Positions 21,856-30,497 of a stretch of 63,300 bases of DNA are shown one piece after another; position 1 is the first letter of the stretch, and each line of letters starts with the position of its first letter. The notes under the pieces were generated by a model. The model saw nothing but the letters and a program-made list of their open reading frames with translations, did not search any database and was not told the origin of the DNA. The DNA is from Georgenia thermotolerans. Lineage in GTDB: Bacteria; Actinomycetota; Actinomycetes; Actinomycetales; Actinomycetaceae. The translations under genes were made by a program, and so were the position numbers. Location: positions 1 to 63,300 of the forward strand of contig NZ_VUKF01000026.1 of the NCBI RefSeq assembly GCF_009193185.1, in the 5' to 3' direction.

Positions 21856-22667
21856 GCCCCGCCGGCGGGCGATCCGACGACGGCGACCGGCGGCCCGACG
21901 ACGGCGAGCGTCCCGATTCCGGCGACCGCCCCGGCGACGCCACGCCGTCGGTGCCCGGCGACATCCCGGACCGCGGCACCCCGGGCGACGCGCCGCTGAC
22001 CGAGGCCGACGTCGAGCGCATGCTCGCCGCGCTGGGCGCGGCGGCCGAGGTGCCCGAGCCCGGCGGCACGCAGCCCGGCGGCACCGAGCCCGGCACGACC
22101 GAACCGGGCGGCGCACCGGCGGCGGCACCCGCCGCCGACCAGCGCCCGGGCGCCATCGCGCTCGTGCTCACCCCGGTCGCCTCGGCGCCGGCGCTGGCCG
22201 GGCTGTGCGCCATGAGCGGCATCGACGTCGACGTCGTCCCCTCCACCTCCGGGGCGGTCGCCGTGCTCGAGGTCGCCCCGAAGCCGGTCACGGACGAGTG
22301 GGACATCAGCGAGCTCGTCGGCCACGGCGGCGGGCCCAGCCTGCCGCCGGAGGCGGAGGAGCTGGCCACCACCTTGTCCCGGCTGGCCCGGGCCGGCGTC
22401 GTGCTCCTCACCGCCGAGCTGGCCACGGACGTGGGCATCGAGTCCGGCCTGTCCGGGCAGATCCACGCCCGCCAGTACACCGGCGGGGACCCCGAGGGCG
22501 ACGTGCCCGCCGGGCTGGTGCTCGCCAACGCCGACCAGGTGGTCGAGGACCTCCTGCTCGGCCGGGTCCGCCCCCAGGACGTCAAGGGCCACCAGCGCTC
22601 GGGCACGCTGCCCCGCTGGAAGGCCGCCCGCATGTTCGCCCGCGGTCTGCGACGGAGAAAGCCATGA
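21852..22667 (+). CDS. Unknown protein encoded between hisB and hisH
   Basis: I do not recognise a characterised family. The first 100 residues are low complexity, rich in Gly, Asp, Pro and Thr, with short repeats such as [13 protein letters not shown]. The folded part (about 105-271) has alternating hydrophobic strands and helices: [48 protein letters not shown]. The end is strongly basic ([18 protein letters not shown]). There is no signal peptide. It overlaps both neighbours (GTGA and ATGA), so it is made together with the histidine enzymes. Similar unnamed genes occur at this place in related actinobacteria, as far as I recall. Confidence 0.75.
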   Translation: MSPAGGRSDDGDRRPDDGERPDSGDRPGDATPSVPGDIPDRGTPGDAPLTEADVERMLAALGAAAEVPEPGGTQPGGTEPGTTEPGGAPAAAPAADQRPGAIALVLTPVASAPALAGLCAMSGIDVDVVPSTSGAVAVLEVAPKPVTDEWDISELVGHGGGPSLPPEAEELATTLSRLARAGVVLLTAELATDVGIESGLSGQIHARQYTGGDPEGDVPAGLVLANADQVVEDLLLGRVRPQDVKGHQRSGTLPRWKAARMFARGLRRRKP

Positions 22668-23302
22668 GCAAGGTCGTGGTCCTCGACTACGGGTCGGGGA
22701 ACGTCAGGTCCGCCGTGCGCGCGCTCGAGCGCATCGGCGCCGACGTCGAGCTGACCGCCGACCCCGCCGCCGTCGCCGCCGCGGACGGGCTGGTGGTGCC
22801 CGGCGTCGGCGCCTTCGCCGCCGTCATGGAGCAGCTGCGCGCCGTCGGCGGGGACCGGATGATCGAGCGGCGCCTGGCCGGCGGCCGGCCGGTGCTGGGC
22901 ATCTGCGTGGGCCTGCAGGTGATGTTCACCAAGGGCACCGAGCACGGCATCACCACCGCCGGGCTGGACCAGTGGCCCGGCGAGGTCGAGCGGCTGCGCG
23001 CCGACGTCGTCCCGCACATGGGCTGGTCGACCGTGGAGGCGCCCGAGGACACCGTGCTGTTCCGGGGCGTGGAGGACGAACGGTTCTACTTCGTGCACTC
23101 CTACGGCGTCCAGACCGACCCGGCCGCGGCGCTGCGCGGGGACACCCCGCTGCGCGAGCCGCTGGTCACCTGGGCCGAGCACGGCTCCCGGTTCGTCGCC
23201 GCCGTGGAGAACGGCGCGCTGTCGGCCACCCAGTTCCACCCCGAGAAGTCCGGCGACGCCGGCGCCCAGCTGCTGCGCAACTGGGTCTCCACGCTCGGCT
23301 GA
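22664..23302 (+). CDS. hisH: Imidazole glycerol phosphate synthase, glutaminase subunit
   Basis: Class I glutamine amidotransferase subunit that passes ammonia to HisF. The nucleophile is Cys81 in LGICVGLQV, and the His-Glu pair is in TQFHPEKSG near the C-terminus. The N-terminal [13 protein letters not shown] is diagnostic. The protein is 212 residues. ATG 22664 overlaps the previous stop by 4 nt. The partner hisF is not in the window. A short gap of 49 bp with a small CCGCCG/CGGCGG hairpin precedes priA. Confidence 0.96.
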   Translation: MSKVVVLDYGSGNVRSAVRALERIGADVELTADPAAVAAADGLVVPGVGAFAAVMEQLRAVGGDRMIERRLAGGRPVLGICVGLQVMFTKGTEHGITTAGLDQWPGEVERLRADVVPHMGWSTVEAPEDTVLFRGVEDERFYFVHSYGVQTDPAAALRGDTPLREPLVTWAEHGSRFVAAVENGALSATQFHPEKSGDAGAQLLRNWVSTLG

Positions 23303-23351
23303 CCGCCGAACCCCACGGCGGACCGCCCGAAGAGAAGAGGTACGAACCCGC

Positions 23352-24086
23352 ATGAGCACACCGCGCCTGGAGCTGCTGCCCGCCGTCGACGTCGTGAACG
23401 GCCAGGCCGTCCGGCTCTTCCAGGGCGAGGCCGGCTCGGAGACCTCCTACGGCGACCCGGCCGAGGCGGCCCGCGCCTGGGTGGAGGAGGGCGCGGAGTG
23501 GATCCACCTCGTCGACCTCGACGCCGCCTTCGGGCGCGGCAGCAACCACGACCTGCTCGCCCGCATCGTCGGGGAGCTGGACGTCAAGGTCGAGCTCTCC
23601 GGCGGCATCCGCGACGACGAGTCCCTCGAGCGGGCCCTCGGCTCCGGCGCGCGGCGCGTCAACCTCGGCACCGCCGCCCTGGAGAACCCCGAGTGGACCT
23701 CGAAGGTCATCCGCGAGCACGGCGACCGCGTCGCCGTCGGGCTCGACGTGCGCGGCACCACGCTGGCCGCCCGCGGCTGGACCCGCGAGGGCGGGGACCT
23801 GTGGGAGGTGCTGGCGCGCCTGGAGGCGGACGGCTGCTCGCGCTACGTCGTCACCGACGTGACCAAGGACGGCACCCTGCGCGGCCCCAACGTCGAGCTG
23901 CTCCGCGAGGTGTGCGCGCGCACGGAGGCCCCGGTGGTCGCCTCCGGCGGCATCGCCAACCTCCACGACATCGAGGCGCTGCGCGAGCTGACCGACCTCG
24001 GCGTCGAGGGCGCCATCGTCGGCAAGGCGCTCTACACCGGCGCCTTCACCCTGGCCGAGGCGCTCGACGTCGCGGGCCGGCCGTGA
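23352..24086 (+). CDS. priA: PriA: bifunctional HisA/TrpF isomerase
   Basis: A (beta/alpha)8 barrel that isomerises ProFAR to PRFAR in histidine synthesis and, in actinobacteria without trpF, also phosphoribosylanthranilate in tryptophan synthesis. The catalytic aspartates are Asp13 in [15 protein letters not shown] and the Asp of the [13 protein letters not shown] loop; the phosphate-binding GGI and ASGGIA loops are clear. The dual role is known for actinobacterial PriA and is inferred here from the lineage and motif. The protein is 244 residues. GAAGAGAAGAGG precedes ATG 23352. The next gene overlaps its stop. Confidence 0.94.
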   Translation: MSTPRLELLPAVDVVNGQAVRLFQGEAGSETSYGDPAEAARAWVEEGAEWIHLVDLDAAFGRGSNHDLLARIVGELDVKVELSGGIRDDESLERALGSGARRVNLGTAALENPEWTSKVIREHGDRVAVGLDVRGTTLAARGWTREGGDLWEVLARLEADGCSRYVVTDVTKDGTLRGPNVELLREVCARTEAPVVASGGIANLHDIEALRELTDLGVEGAIVGKALYTGAFTLAEALDVAGRP

Positions 24087-24967
24087 GCCAGGACGACCCC
24101 CTGGTGCCCCGCCCCGACGGCGGGCTCGTCCAGCCCGGCGGGCGCGAGCCGCTGCGGATCGCCGAGGGGCTCACCCACGACGACCTCGCCGGTCCGGCCG
24201 ACTCCGCCGGGCAGCCCTGGGCCGGGCGGGCGCTCAAGCCCAACCCCTTCTCCGGCGACGACGGCCAGGTCCAGCCGGCCATGGCCGCCGCGCTGGCGCT
24301 GGCCGACGACGGCGAGCGGCTGCGCGCCGTCGTCGAGGCGCTGCGCACCGGTCGCGTGCTGGTGCCGGTGGTCGCCCACGAGCATCCCGGCACCACCGAG
24401 GACGGTGCGGTCCGCAGCCACGACGCCGACAAGTTCCGCACCGGGGACCGGGCGGCGGACGCCATGGCCTCCGCGGCGATGGTCTCCGTGCGTACCCCGG
24501 ACGGGCGCGCGGCCCTGCCGATCTTCTCCAGCGTCGCGGCGCTGCTCGCCTGGGACGCCACCGCCCGGCCGGTGCCGGTCGAGGCCACCCGCGCGGCGCT
24601 GTCGGCGGTGGGGGAGACCGACTCGCTCATGGTGCTCGACCCCGCCGGCGAGGTGACCGTGCTGGTGCCCCGCCCGGCGGTGTGGGCGCTGGCGCAGCAG
24701 AAGCCCTGGACGCCGTCCTGGGCGGACCCCGAGCTGCCGCAGCTGGTCACCACCGCCCTGGCCGGGATCGCCGGGCTGGTCGGGGTGCGCCTGGAGCGCG
24801 GCGAGCGGGCCGAGCTGCGGGTGGTCCTCGCCGTGCGCCCCGGGCTGTCCGCCGAGCAGCTGCGCGACGCCGTCGGCCGGGCCAGCCAGGCCCTGGGGGA
24901 GCAGCCGCAGGTGCGCGAGCGGGTGGACTCCCTCGAGCTCTACCCGGTGGCCGTCGAGGCCGGCTGA
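24083..24967 (+). CDS. SseB-family protein
   Basis: A 294-residue cytoplasmic protein with an SseB N-terminal domain at about 65-190: [17 protein letters not shown], then [14 protein letters not shown] and [15 protein letters not shown] second alpha/beta region at about 200-290 contains [18 protein letters not shown] and an ELYPV end. In enterobacteria SseB binds rhodanese-like proteins, but in actinobacteria the role is unknown. The gene regularly follows priA. GTG 24083 overlaps the priA stop by 4 nt, so it is the last gene of the his operon. It is convergent with the lipoprotein protease, with 13 nt between stops. Confidence 0.85.
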   Translation: MSQDDPLVPRPDGGLVQPGGREPLRIAEGLTHDDLAGPADSAGQPWAGRALKPNPFSGDDGQVQPAMAAALALADDGERLRAVVEALRTGRVLVPVVAHEHPGTTEDGAVRSHDADKFRTGDRAADAMASAAMVSVRTPDGRAALPIFSSVAALLAWDATARPVPVEATRAALSAVGETDSLMVLDPAGEVTVLVPRPAVWALAQQKPWTPSWADPELPQLVTTALAGIAGLVGVRLERGERAELRVVLAVRPGLSAEQLRDAVGRASQALGEQPQVRERVDSLELYPVAVEAG

Positions 24968-24980
24968 GCCGAGGCCGTCC

Positions 24981-25703
24981 TCACCGGCACGACGTCAGCG
25001 GCTCGAACGCCGAGGTGTCCGCCAGCAGCGTCTGGAGCAGGCTGAGCGGGACGAGGTAGCTCTGCCCCCGGTCGTCGCCGGCGTAGACGACGCCGACCAC
25101 CCGGCCGTCGGCGTCCAGCGCGGCGCTGCCCGAGCTGCCGCCGACCACCGCCGCGCTCGTGACGATCACCTCGTCCATCCCGGTGCCCAGCGGGTCCGCC
25201 ACGGTGCCGAGCACCTCCCCGGCCGACGTCGTCAGCGCCCCGCCGCTGGGGTAGCCCACCACCGTCACCGGCGTGCCGACGGCCGGGTCGCCCTCGGCGA
25301 GGCCGGGCACCTGGGGCAGCGGCTCGGCGGTGCGCACCAGGGCGAGGTCGGCCACCGGCGTGGAGCTGACGGTGACGACGTCGACGTCGCGCCCGTCGTA
25401 GGTGGACACCTGCAGCTCGGCCGAGTCGGCGACGACGTGCCGGTTGGTCACCACCGTGTGCTCGTCCAGGGCGAAGCCGGAGCCGACCGAGAGGGATCCG
25501 CAGCCGACGTTGCGCACCCGCACCGCCATCCGCTCGGCCGCGGCGACGCCGTCGGGGGTCAGCGAGCCCGACGCGGCCACCTGCGGGGCGGGCGCCTCGG
25601 GGACGTAGTCGGGCAGGGGCCCGGGCATCGGGGGCAGGGCCCCGCAGCCGGCCAGCGACATGGCGGCGACGGCGGCGAGCCCGAGCGCGGCGCGCCGGCT
25701 CAC
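24981..25703 (-). CDS. Lipoprotein trypsin-like serine protease
   Basis: Exported protease of 240 residues with a lipobox: the N-terminus VSRRAALGLAAVAAMSLAGC places the lipidated Cys at residue 20, cut by LspA. The S1-type catalytic triad is visible as His in VTNRHVV, Asp in VADLALV and Ser in GGSSGSAA, with a Cys pair (NVGCGSLS ... SCR end). It resembles HtrA-type peptidases without a PDZ domain. GTG 25703 overlaps the stop of the membrane coiled-coil gene by 4 nt, so the pair is probably functionally linked, for example in envelope quality control. The target is unknown. Confidence 0.88.
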   Translation of the reverse strand: MSRRAALGLAAVAAMSLAGCGALPPMPGPLPDYVPEAPAPQVAASGSLTPDGVAAAERMAVRVRNVGCGSLSVGSGFALDEHTVVTNRHVVADSAELQVSTYDGRDVDVVTVSSTPVADLALVRTAEPLPQVPGLAEGDPAVGTPVTVVGYPSGGALTTSAGEVLGTVADPLGTGMDEVIVTSAAVVGGSSGSAALDADGRVVGVVYAGDDRGQSYLVPLSLLQTLLADTSAFEPLTSCR

Positions 25704-26314
25704 CGGTCCAGCTCGCGCTGCAGGTCGGCGTTGGCGGTCTCGGCCTGGTCGCACAGGCTGGTGACGTCGCCCTCGAAGCCGGCCAGGGACGCCGGGTCGT
25801 ACCGCTCCTGGTCCTTGAGGTAGCCGATGAGCTGCTCCTGGCCGCGCACGCACTCCTGCAGGGCGGAGGCCACCGCCCCGGCCGCCTCGGACACCCGCGC
25901 CTGGTACGCGGCGAGCTGGCGCTGGGCCTCCCGGTCGTCGCCGGTCTGGGCCTTCTCGTCGGCGAGCTCGACCAGGCGGTCCTGGGCGGTCTGCAGCTGG
26001 GTCTGGACGGTGCCGAGCTCGCTGGTGCGCTGGTCGAGGTCGGCCTGGGTCTGCGCCAGCTGGCGGCCGAGGTCGGCGGCGGTGGCGTCGAGCTCGTCGG
26101 CCCGCGCCGACCACGCCCGGGCGAGGACGGCGAGGTAGGCTCCCGCCGCGAGCGTGACCACGAGGACGACGGCGAGCAGCACCGTGGGCCACCGGCGCCG
26201 CGGACGGGCCGGGGCCGCGGGGGCCGGTACCGCGGGGGCCGGCTCCGCAGGGGCCAGCAGTGTGGTCGGGCTCTCGCCGGTGGGCGCCCCGCTCCCGTCG
26301 TCGTCAGGCTGCAT
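25700..26314 (-). CDS. Membrane-anchored coiled-coil protein of unknown function
   Basis: A 204-residue protein with a Pro/Ala-rich cytoplasmic N-terminus, a single membrane segment at about residues 45-66 (WPTVLLAVVLVVTLAAGAYL), and an extracytoplasmic coiled coil at about 70-150 with heptads such as ADLGRQLAQTQADLDQRTSE. Two Cys residues (LQECVRG and TSLCDQ) could form a disulfide. I chose ATG 26314 (MQPDDDGSG); an ORF start further upstream at 26383 runs into the infC leader. Its stop overlaps the protease start, suggesting that it recruits or regulates the protease. Confidence 0.72.
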   Translation of the reverse strand: MQPDDDGSGAPTGESPTTLLAPAEPAPAVPAPAAPARPRRRWPTVLLAVVLVVTLAAGAYLAVLARAWSARADELDATAADLGRQLAQTQADLDQRTSELGTVQTQLQTAQDRLVELADEKAQTGDDREAQRQLAAYQARVSEAAGAVASALQECVRGQEQLIGYLKDQERYDPASLAGFEGDVTSLCDQAETANADLQRELDR

Positions 26315-26445
26315 GCGTGGTAGTGTTCCAGATCGACCAACCGGGGTCGGCCGCGCCATGCGCGGGTCGGCCCGGGTGTGCAAGTGGAGATTCTCCCACC
26401 TAGGTCTCGACCGTCCGAAAGGCGGGCAGAGGCCGGGTCAGGTCA

Positions 26446-26468
26446 GCGAGGGGACTTGGACCCCTCGC
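26446..26468 (+). promoter_or_regulatory. First hairpin of the infC leader
   Basis: GCGAGGGG (26446-26453) pairs perfectly with CCCCTCGC (26461-26468) across a 7-nt loop, ACTTGGA. It precedes the terminator-like hairpin in the 272-bp leader between the divergent coiled-coil gene and infC, and may form part of an attenuation switch. Confidence 0.45.
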
Positions 26469-26504
26469 GCGCAGGCACCCCCTGGGGCGTCCGGCGCCGA
26501 CCTC

Positions 26505-26540
26505 GAGGCCTCCGCGTGCACCGCACGGCGGAGGCCTTCT
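26505..26540 (+). promoter_or_regulatory. Putative attenuator (terminator-like hairpin) in the infC leader
   Basis: GGCCTCCG (26507-26514) pairs with CGGAGGCC (26529-26536). The stem continues through C-G and a GTGC/GCAC segment with a single bulged G and a 3-nt ACC loop, giving 13 bp. It is followed by TTCTTCG, unusually T-rich for this genome. Lying 50 nt before infC, it looks like a rho-independent attenuator controlling infC-rpmI-rplT. Autoregulation by L20 is known for this operon in other phyla, but here it is inference. Confidence 0.5.
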
Positions 26541-26586
26541 TCGTCCCTGCGGGTCGAGGGCACGAACGAGGCAGAAGGAGCACAGC

Positions 26587-27243
26587 ATCAGCGAGCCCCG
26601 CATCAACGATCGGATCCGCGTTCCCGAGGTGCGTCTCGTCGGCCCCGCCGGCGAGCAGGTCGGCGTGGTCCGGGTCGAGGACGCCCTGCGCCTGGCGCAG
26701 GAGGCCGACCTCGACCTGGTCGAGGTCGCGCCCGACGCGCACCCGCCGGTCGCGAAGCTCATGGACTACGGCAAGTTCAAGTACGAGTCGGCCATGAAGG
26801 CACGCGACGCCCGCCGCAACCAGGCGAACACGGTTCTCAAGGAGATCCGCTTCCGCCTGAAGATCGACCCGCACGACTACGAGACCAAGAAGGGCCACGT
26901 CGTGCGGTTCCTCAAGGGCGGCGACAAGGTCAAGGTCATGATCATGTTCCGGGGCCGCGAGCAGTCCCGCCCCGAGATGGGCATGCGGCTGCTGCAGCGC
27001 CTGGCGGACGACGTCGCCGAGCTCGGCTCGGTGGAGTCGGCCCCGCGCCTCGACGGCCGCAACATGACCATGGTCATCGGCCCGCACAAGAAGAAGGCCG
27101 AGGCCAAGCACGAGCAGCGCCGCAAGCGCGAGGCCGAGCGCGCGGAGAAGAAGGGCACGGCCCCGGCCGACGCAGCCCCCGCCGAGGCGGCTCCGGCCGA
27201 CGCGGCCGGCGGCGCGGCGCCGGCCGAGCCCACCGCCTCCTAG
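26587..27243 (+). CDS. infC: Translation initiation factor IF-3 (ATC start)
   Basis: Binds the 30S subunit, prevents premature 50S joining and checks the initiator tRNA and start codon. The 218 residues comprise the N-domain ([19 protein letters not shown]), a Lys-rich linker ([20 protein letters not shown]), the C-domain ending in [15 protein letters not shown], and an Ala/Pro-rich tail typical of actinobacteria. I place the start at the ATC codon 26587: AAGGAG (26575-26580) lies 6 nt upstream, and only this start restores the conserved [13 protein letters not shown] segment. The next in-frame GTG (26629) would delete it. Rare start codons on infC are known from E. coli (AUU), where IF-3 thereby controls itself. 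Confidence 0.93.
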   Translation: MSEPRINDRIRVPEVRLVGPAGEQVGVVRVEDALRLAQEADLDLVEVAPDAHPPVAKLMDYGKFKYESAMKARDARRNQANTVLKEIRFRLKIDPHDYETKKGHVVRFLKGGDKVKVMIMFRGREQSRPEMGMRLLQRLADDVAELGSVESAPRLDGRNMTMVIGPHKKKAEAKHEQRRKREAERAEKKGTAPADAAPAEAAPADAAGGAAPAEPTAS

Positions 27244-27331
27244 CGCACCGCATACCTGCAAGACGCCCCGGCGCCCGCCGGCCCGGGGCAGGACAGATCT
27301 GTGCCGCCGGCGCAGCAACCGAGGGACGAAC

Positions 27332-27526
27332 ATGCCGAAGATGAAGACGCACTCCGGTGCGAAGAAGCGCTTCCGGACGACCGGCAGCGGCAAGCTGATG
27401 CGCGAGCAGGCCAACAAGCGCCACCTGCTCGAGCACAAGTCGAGCCGGCGGACCCGCCGCCTGTCGCAGGACCAGGTCGTCGCCCCGGCCGACACCAAGA
27501 AGATCAAGAAGCTGCTCGGCAAGTAA
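27332..27526 (+). CDS. rpmI: 50S ribosomal protein L35
   Basis: A 64-residue basic protein of the large subunit. It begins [15 protein letters not shown] and ends KKIKKLLGK, both diagnostic for L35. GAGGGACGA precedes ATG 27332. It follows infC after 88 nt, which contain a GCCCCGG/CCGGGGC hairpin (27265-27289), and precedes rplT in the universal infC-rpmI-rplT order. Confidence 0.98.
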   Translation: MPKMKTHSGAKKRFRTTGSGKLMREQANKRHLLEHKSSRRTRRLSQDQVVAPADTKKIKKLLGK

Positions 27527-27556
27527 CGCCGCCCCCACACCTAGAAGGAGACTGAC

Positions 27557-27937
27557 GTGGCACGCGTCAAGCGGGCGGTCAACGCCCAGAAGAAGCGCCG
27601 CACGACCCTCGAGCGCGCCAGCGGCTACCGCGGCCAGCGCTCGCGCCTGTACCGCAAGGCGAAGGAGCAGGTCACCCACTCGATGACCTACTCCTACCGC
27701 GACCGCCGGGCCCGCAAGGGCGACTTCCGTCGCCTGTGGATCCAGCGCATCAACGCCGCGGTGCGCGCGGAGGGCATGACCTACAACCGCTTCATCCAGG
27801 GGCTGCACGCCGCGGGTGTCGAGGTGGACCGCCGCATGCTCGCCGAGCTGGCCGTGTCCGACAGCGCCGCGTTCGCCGCGCTCGTCGCCACCGCCCGCGA
27901 GGCGCTGCCCGCGGACGTCAACGCCCCGGCCGCCTGA
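27557..27937 (+). CDS. rplT: 50S ribosomal protein L20
   Basis: A 126-residue large-subunit assembly protein. It begins [20 protein letters not shown], with the long basic N-terminal extension that penetrates 23S rRNA and the signature [15 protein letters not shown]. The start is GTG 27557 with AGAAGGAG at 27543-27550. L20 represses its own operon in E. coli and Bacillus, and the leader hairpins upstream of infC could be the target here. Confidence 0.98.
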   Translation: MARVKRAVNAQKKRRTTLERASGYRGQRSRLYRKAKEQVTHSMTYSYRDRRARKGDFRRLWIQRINAAVRAEGMTYNRFIQGLHAAGVEVDRRMLAELAVSDSAAFAALVATAREALPADVNAPAA

Positions 27938-27972
27938 GCCGACCCCACGTCCGCCCTCGCGGCGGAACGCCC

Positions 27973-28914
27973 ATGACCGAGCGCCTGGACGCCCAGCTGA
28001 CCAACCCCCGCGCCGAGCGGGTGCGACGGGCCGCCGGGCTGTCCAGGCGCTCGGCGCGTCGGCGGCACGGGCAGTTCCTCGTCGAGGGCCCCCAGGGCGT
28101 GCGCGAGGCCGTCGTCCACGCCGCGCGCCAGGTGCGCGACGTCTACCTCACCGCGGCCGCGGCCGAGCGGTACCCCGAGATCGTCGCCGCCGCCCGCGCC
28201 GCCCGGCTGCACCTGCACACCGCCACCGCCGACGTCCTGGCCGCGATGAGCGAGGACGCCCAGGGCGTCCTGGCCGTCCTCGAGGCCGCCGGCGCCACCA
28301 CTTCCGCCACCCTCGCGGACCTCGCCGCCGCCGACGGCGCCGGGCCCCGTCTCGTCGCCGTCCTGACCGGGGTGGCCGACCCCGGCAACGCCGGCACCGT
28401 CATCCGCGCCGCCGACGCCGCCGGCGCCGACGCCGTCGTCCTCACCGCGGGCAGCGTGGAGGCCCTCAACCCCAAGGTCGTGCGCTCCACCGCCGGGTCG
28501 CTGTTCCACCTGCCCGTGGTCACCGGTGCCTCGCTGGACGCCACCCTCGCCGAGCTGCGCGAGCGCGGCGCCGCCGCCGGCGCGCCCCCCACCGTCCTCG
28601 CCGCCGACGCCGCGGGGGAGTGGGACCTCGACGAGCTGCAGGACCGCGCCCACTCCGCCGCCATCGGCGCCCTCACCACCTGGGACGACGCCCTGCCCGC
28701 CACGGACCTGCTCGCCCCGGACCTGGCCGCCCCGTCCGTGTGGGTGTTCGGCAACGAGGCCCACGGCCTCGCCCCGGCCGAGCGGGACGCCTGCGACGCC
28801 GTCGTGCGCGTGCCCATCCACGGCCAGGCCGAGTCGCTCAACCTCGCCACCGCCGCGACCCTGTGCCTGTACGCCTCGGCCCGCGCCCAGCGCCGCGGGG
28901 ACGGGCGTGGCTGA
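27973..28914 (+). CDS. TrmH/SpoU-family RNA 2'-O-methyltransferase
   Basis: SAM-dependent SPOUT enzyme of 313 residues that methylates ribose in rRNA or tRNA. The N-terminal RNA-binding domain (about 1-100) contains RRAAGLSRRSARRRHGQFLV. The three SPOUT motifs are GVADPGNAGTVIRAADAAGA, VFGNEAHGL and VPIHGQAESLNLATAATLCL, which form the trefoil knot. The gene commonly follows rplT in actinobacteria, where it is annotated as TrmH family or TsnR-like. The exact nucleotide target is not readable. ATG 27973 lies 35 nt after the rplT stop. Confidence 0.92.
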   Translation: MTERLDAQLTNPRAERVRRAAGLSRRSARRRHGQFLVEGPQGVREAVVHAARQVRDVYLTAAAAERYPEIVAAARAARLHLHTATADVLAAMSEDAQGVLAVLEAAGATTSATLADLAAADGAGPRLVAVLTGVADPGNAGTVIRAADAAGADAVVLTAGSVEALNPKVVRSTAGSLFHLPVVTGASLDATLAELRERGAAAGAPPTVLAADAAGEWDLDELQDRAHSAAIGALTTWDDALPATDLLAPDLAAPSVWVFGNEAHGLAPAERDACDAVVRVPIHGQAESLNLATAATLCLYASARAQRRGDGRG

Positions 28915-29596
28915 GCCGGTCGTGCTCGAGGCCGCCCCGCACGACCTCGCGGCACTGCGCGCGCGCCTCGACGCGGTGCGCGAGCGCGGGGGGCTGGCCC
29001 GCGGGGGCCGGGCGCTGGTCGGCCTCGTCGGCGCCCCGGGCGCGGGGAAGTCCACCGTCGCCGACCTGCTCGCCGCCGCCCTGCGCGCGGGCGGCACGGG
29101 CTGCGCCGTCGTCGGGATGGACGGCTTCCACCTCGCCCAGGCGGAGCTCGAGCGTCTCGGCCGCGCCCAGCGCAAGGGCGCGCCGGACACCTTCGACGCC
29201 GAGGGGTACGTGGCGCTGGTGCGCCGCATCCGGGTGCAGCGGCCCGACTCGGCGACGGTGTACGCCCCGTTGTTCGACCGGCACCTGGAGAACGCCATCG
29301 GCAGCGCCGTGCCCGTCGCCGCCACCACCCCGGTGGTGCTCACCGAGGGCAACTACCTCCTGCTCGACGAGGAGCCGTGGCGCCGGCTGCGGGAGCTGCT
29401 CGACGAGACCTGGTACGTCGAGGCCGACGACGGCGACCGGCGCGCGCGCCTGCTCGCCCGCCACGTCGCCCACGGCCGCAGCCCCGAGGACGCCCGGGCG
29501 TTCGCCGAGGGCTCGGACGAGCGCAACGCCCGGCTCATCGCCACCACCCGCGAGCGCGCCGACGTCGTCGTGCGCTGGCACACCGGCGTCAGCTGA
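28907..29596 (+). CDS. Nucleoside/nucleotide kinase family protein (uridine kinase/PanK-like P-loop)
   Basis: A 229-residue P-loop kinase. Walker A is GLVGAPGAGKST at about residues 38-49, the substrate strand is VVGMDGFHLAQAEL, and DTFDAEGYVALVRRIR and LTEGNYLLLDEEPW match the phosphoribulokinase/uridine kinase superfamily. In this branch substrates include nucleosides, pantothenate and sugars such as fructose, so I do not assign one. GTG 28907 overlaps the methyltransferase end by 8 nt. Its own 3' end overlaps the convergent PfkB-type kinase by 8 nt. Confidence 0.83.
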   Translation: MAEPVVLEAAPHDLAALRARLDAVRERGGLARGGRALVGLVGAPGAGKSTVADLLAAALRAGGTGCAVVGMDGFHLAQAELERLGRAQRKGAPDTFDAEGYVALVRRIRVQRPDSATVYAPLFDRHLENAIGSAVPVAATTPVVLTEGNYLLLDEEPWRRLRELLDETWYVEADDGDRRARLLARHVAHGRSPEDARAFAEGSDERNARLIATTRERADVVVRWHTGVS

Positions 29597-30470
29597 CCGC
29601 CCAGCCCAGCGCGCCGGCGAAGCGCACCGAGCGGCTCGCCACCCGGGTGCCCCGCGCGAGCGCGTTGCGCCACGACGCCCCGGCGGCCAGGTGGAACGCG
29701 ACCGCCCCGTGCAGGACGTCCCCCGCGCCGAGGGTGTCGACGACCTCCCCGGGCGGCACCGCCGGCACCTCCAGGGCGTAGCGGCGGCCCTTCTCCAGCA
29801 CCGCCACCGGCCCCGCCCCGTGGGTCTGGGCGACCATGACCGGCCCGAGCGCGGCCACCGCCGCCGGCACGCCGGTCGTGCCCGCCGGCGCGCCGGCCCC
29901 GCCGGCCACCGGCGCGGGCACGGCGAGGTCCGCCGAGACCACGGCGAGGTCGACGTGGCCCAGCAGCTCCTCCAGCCCCGGCTTCCACGAGCCGCCGTCG
30001 AGCAGGACGGCGACGCCGCGCGCGCGGGCCTCGCGGGCCAGCGCCACCTGGGCGGGCAGGAGGTGGCCGTCGACGAGCAGCGCGCCCGCGCCGTCCAGCA
30101 CCGCCGGCGGGGGCGGTGAGGTGGGGCGCCCGACGGCGTTGGTCGAGACCACCGCCCGCTCGCCGGTGCCGGCGGTGACCAGCACGGTCGACAGCGCCGG
30201 CCCCGCCGCGTCGGCGGCGACGTCGACCACGCGCACGCCGGCGGCGGCGAGCTGGGCGCGCACGAGGTCGGCGACCGGTCCTGGGCCGAGCGCCGTGACG
30301 AGGATGACGTCCGCGCCGAGGGCGGCGGCGGTGCGGGCGGCGTTCGCCGCGGGGCCGCCCACCTCGACCGCGAGGGAGCGCGCGACCAGCTTCTCGTCCG
30401 CGGCGGGCAGGCGGTCGACGACCTGGGTGACGTCCAGGGTGGTCAACCCGCAGCACACGACTCCGGCCAT
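29589..30470 (-). CDS. PfkB-family carbohydrate kinase
   Basis: Ribokinase-fold sugar or nucleoside kinase of 293 residues. The N-terminal PfkB motif is VGGPAANAARTAAALGAD, and the C-terminal signature is VVDTLGAGDVLHGAVAFHLA, with the catalytic Asp in GAGD. It begins MAGVVCCGLTTLDVTQVVDR. Substrates in this family include ribose, fructose, 2-keto-3-deoxygluconate and nucleosides; nothing in the context decides. It is the only gene of its strand here and converges on the P-loop kinase gene. Confidence 0.88.
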   Translation of the reverse strand: MAGVVCCGLTTLDVTQVVDRLPAADEKLVARSLAVEVGGPAANAARTAAALGADVILVTALGPGPVADLVRAQLAAAGVRVVDVAADAAGPALSTVLVTAGTGERAVVSTNAVGRPTSPPPPAVLDGAGALLVDGHLLPAQVALAREARARGVAVLLDGGSWKPGLEELLGHVDLAVVSADLAVPAPVAGGAGAPAGTTGVPAAVAALGPVMVAQTHGAGPVAVLEKGRRYALEVPAVPPGEVVDTLGAGDVLHGAVAFHLAAGASWRNALARGTRVASRSVRFAGALGWAVS

Positions 30471-30497
30471 GGGCCGATCGTGGCACGGGCGCGGCGG

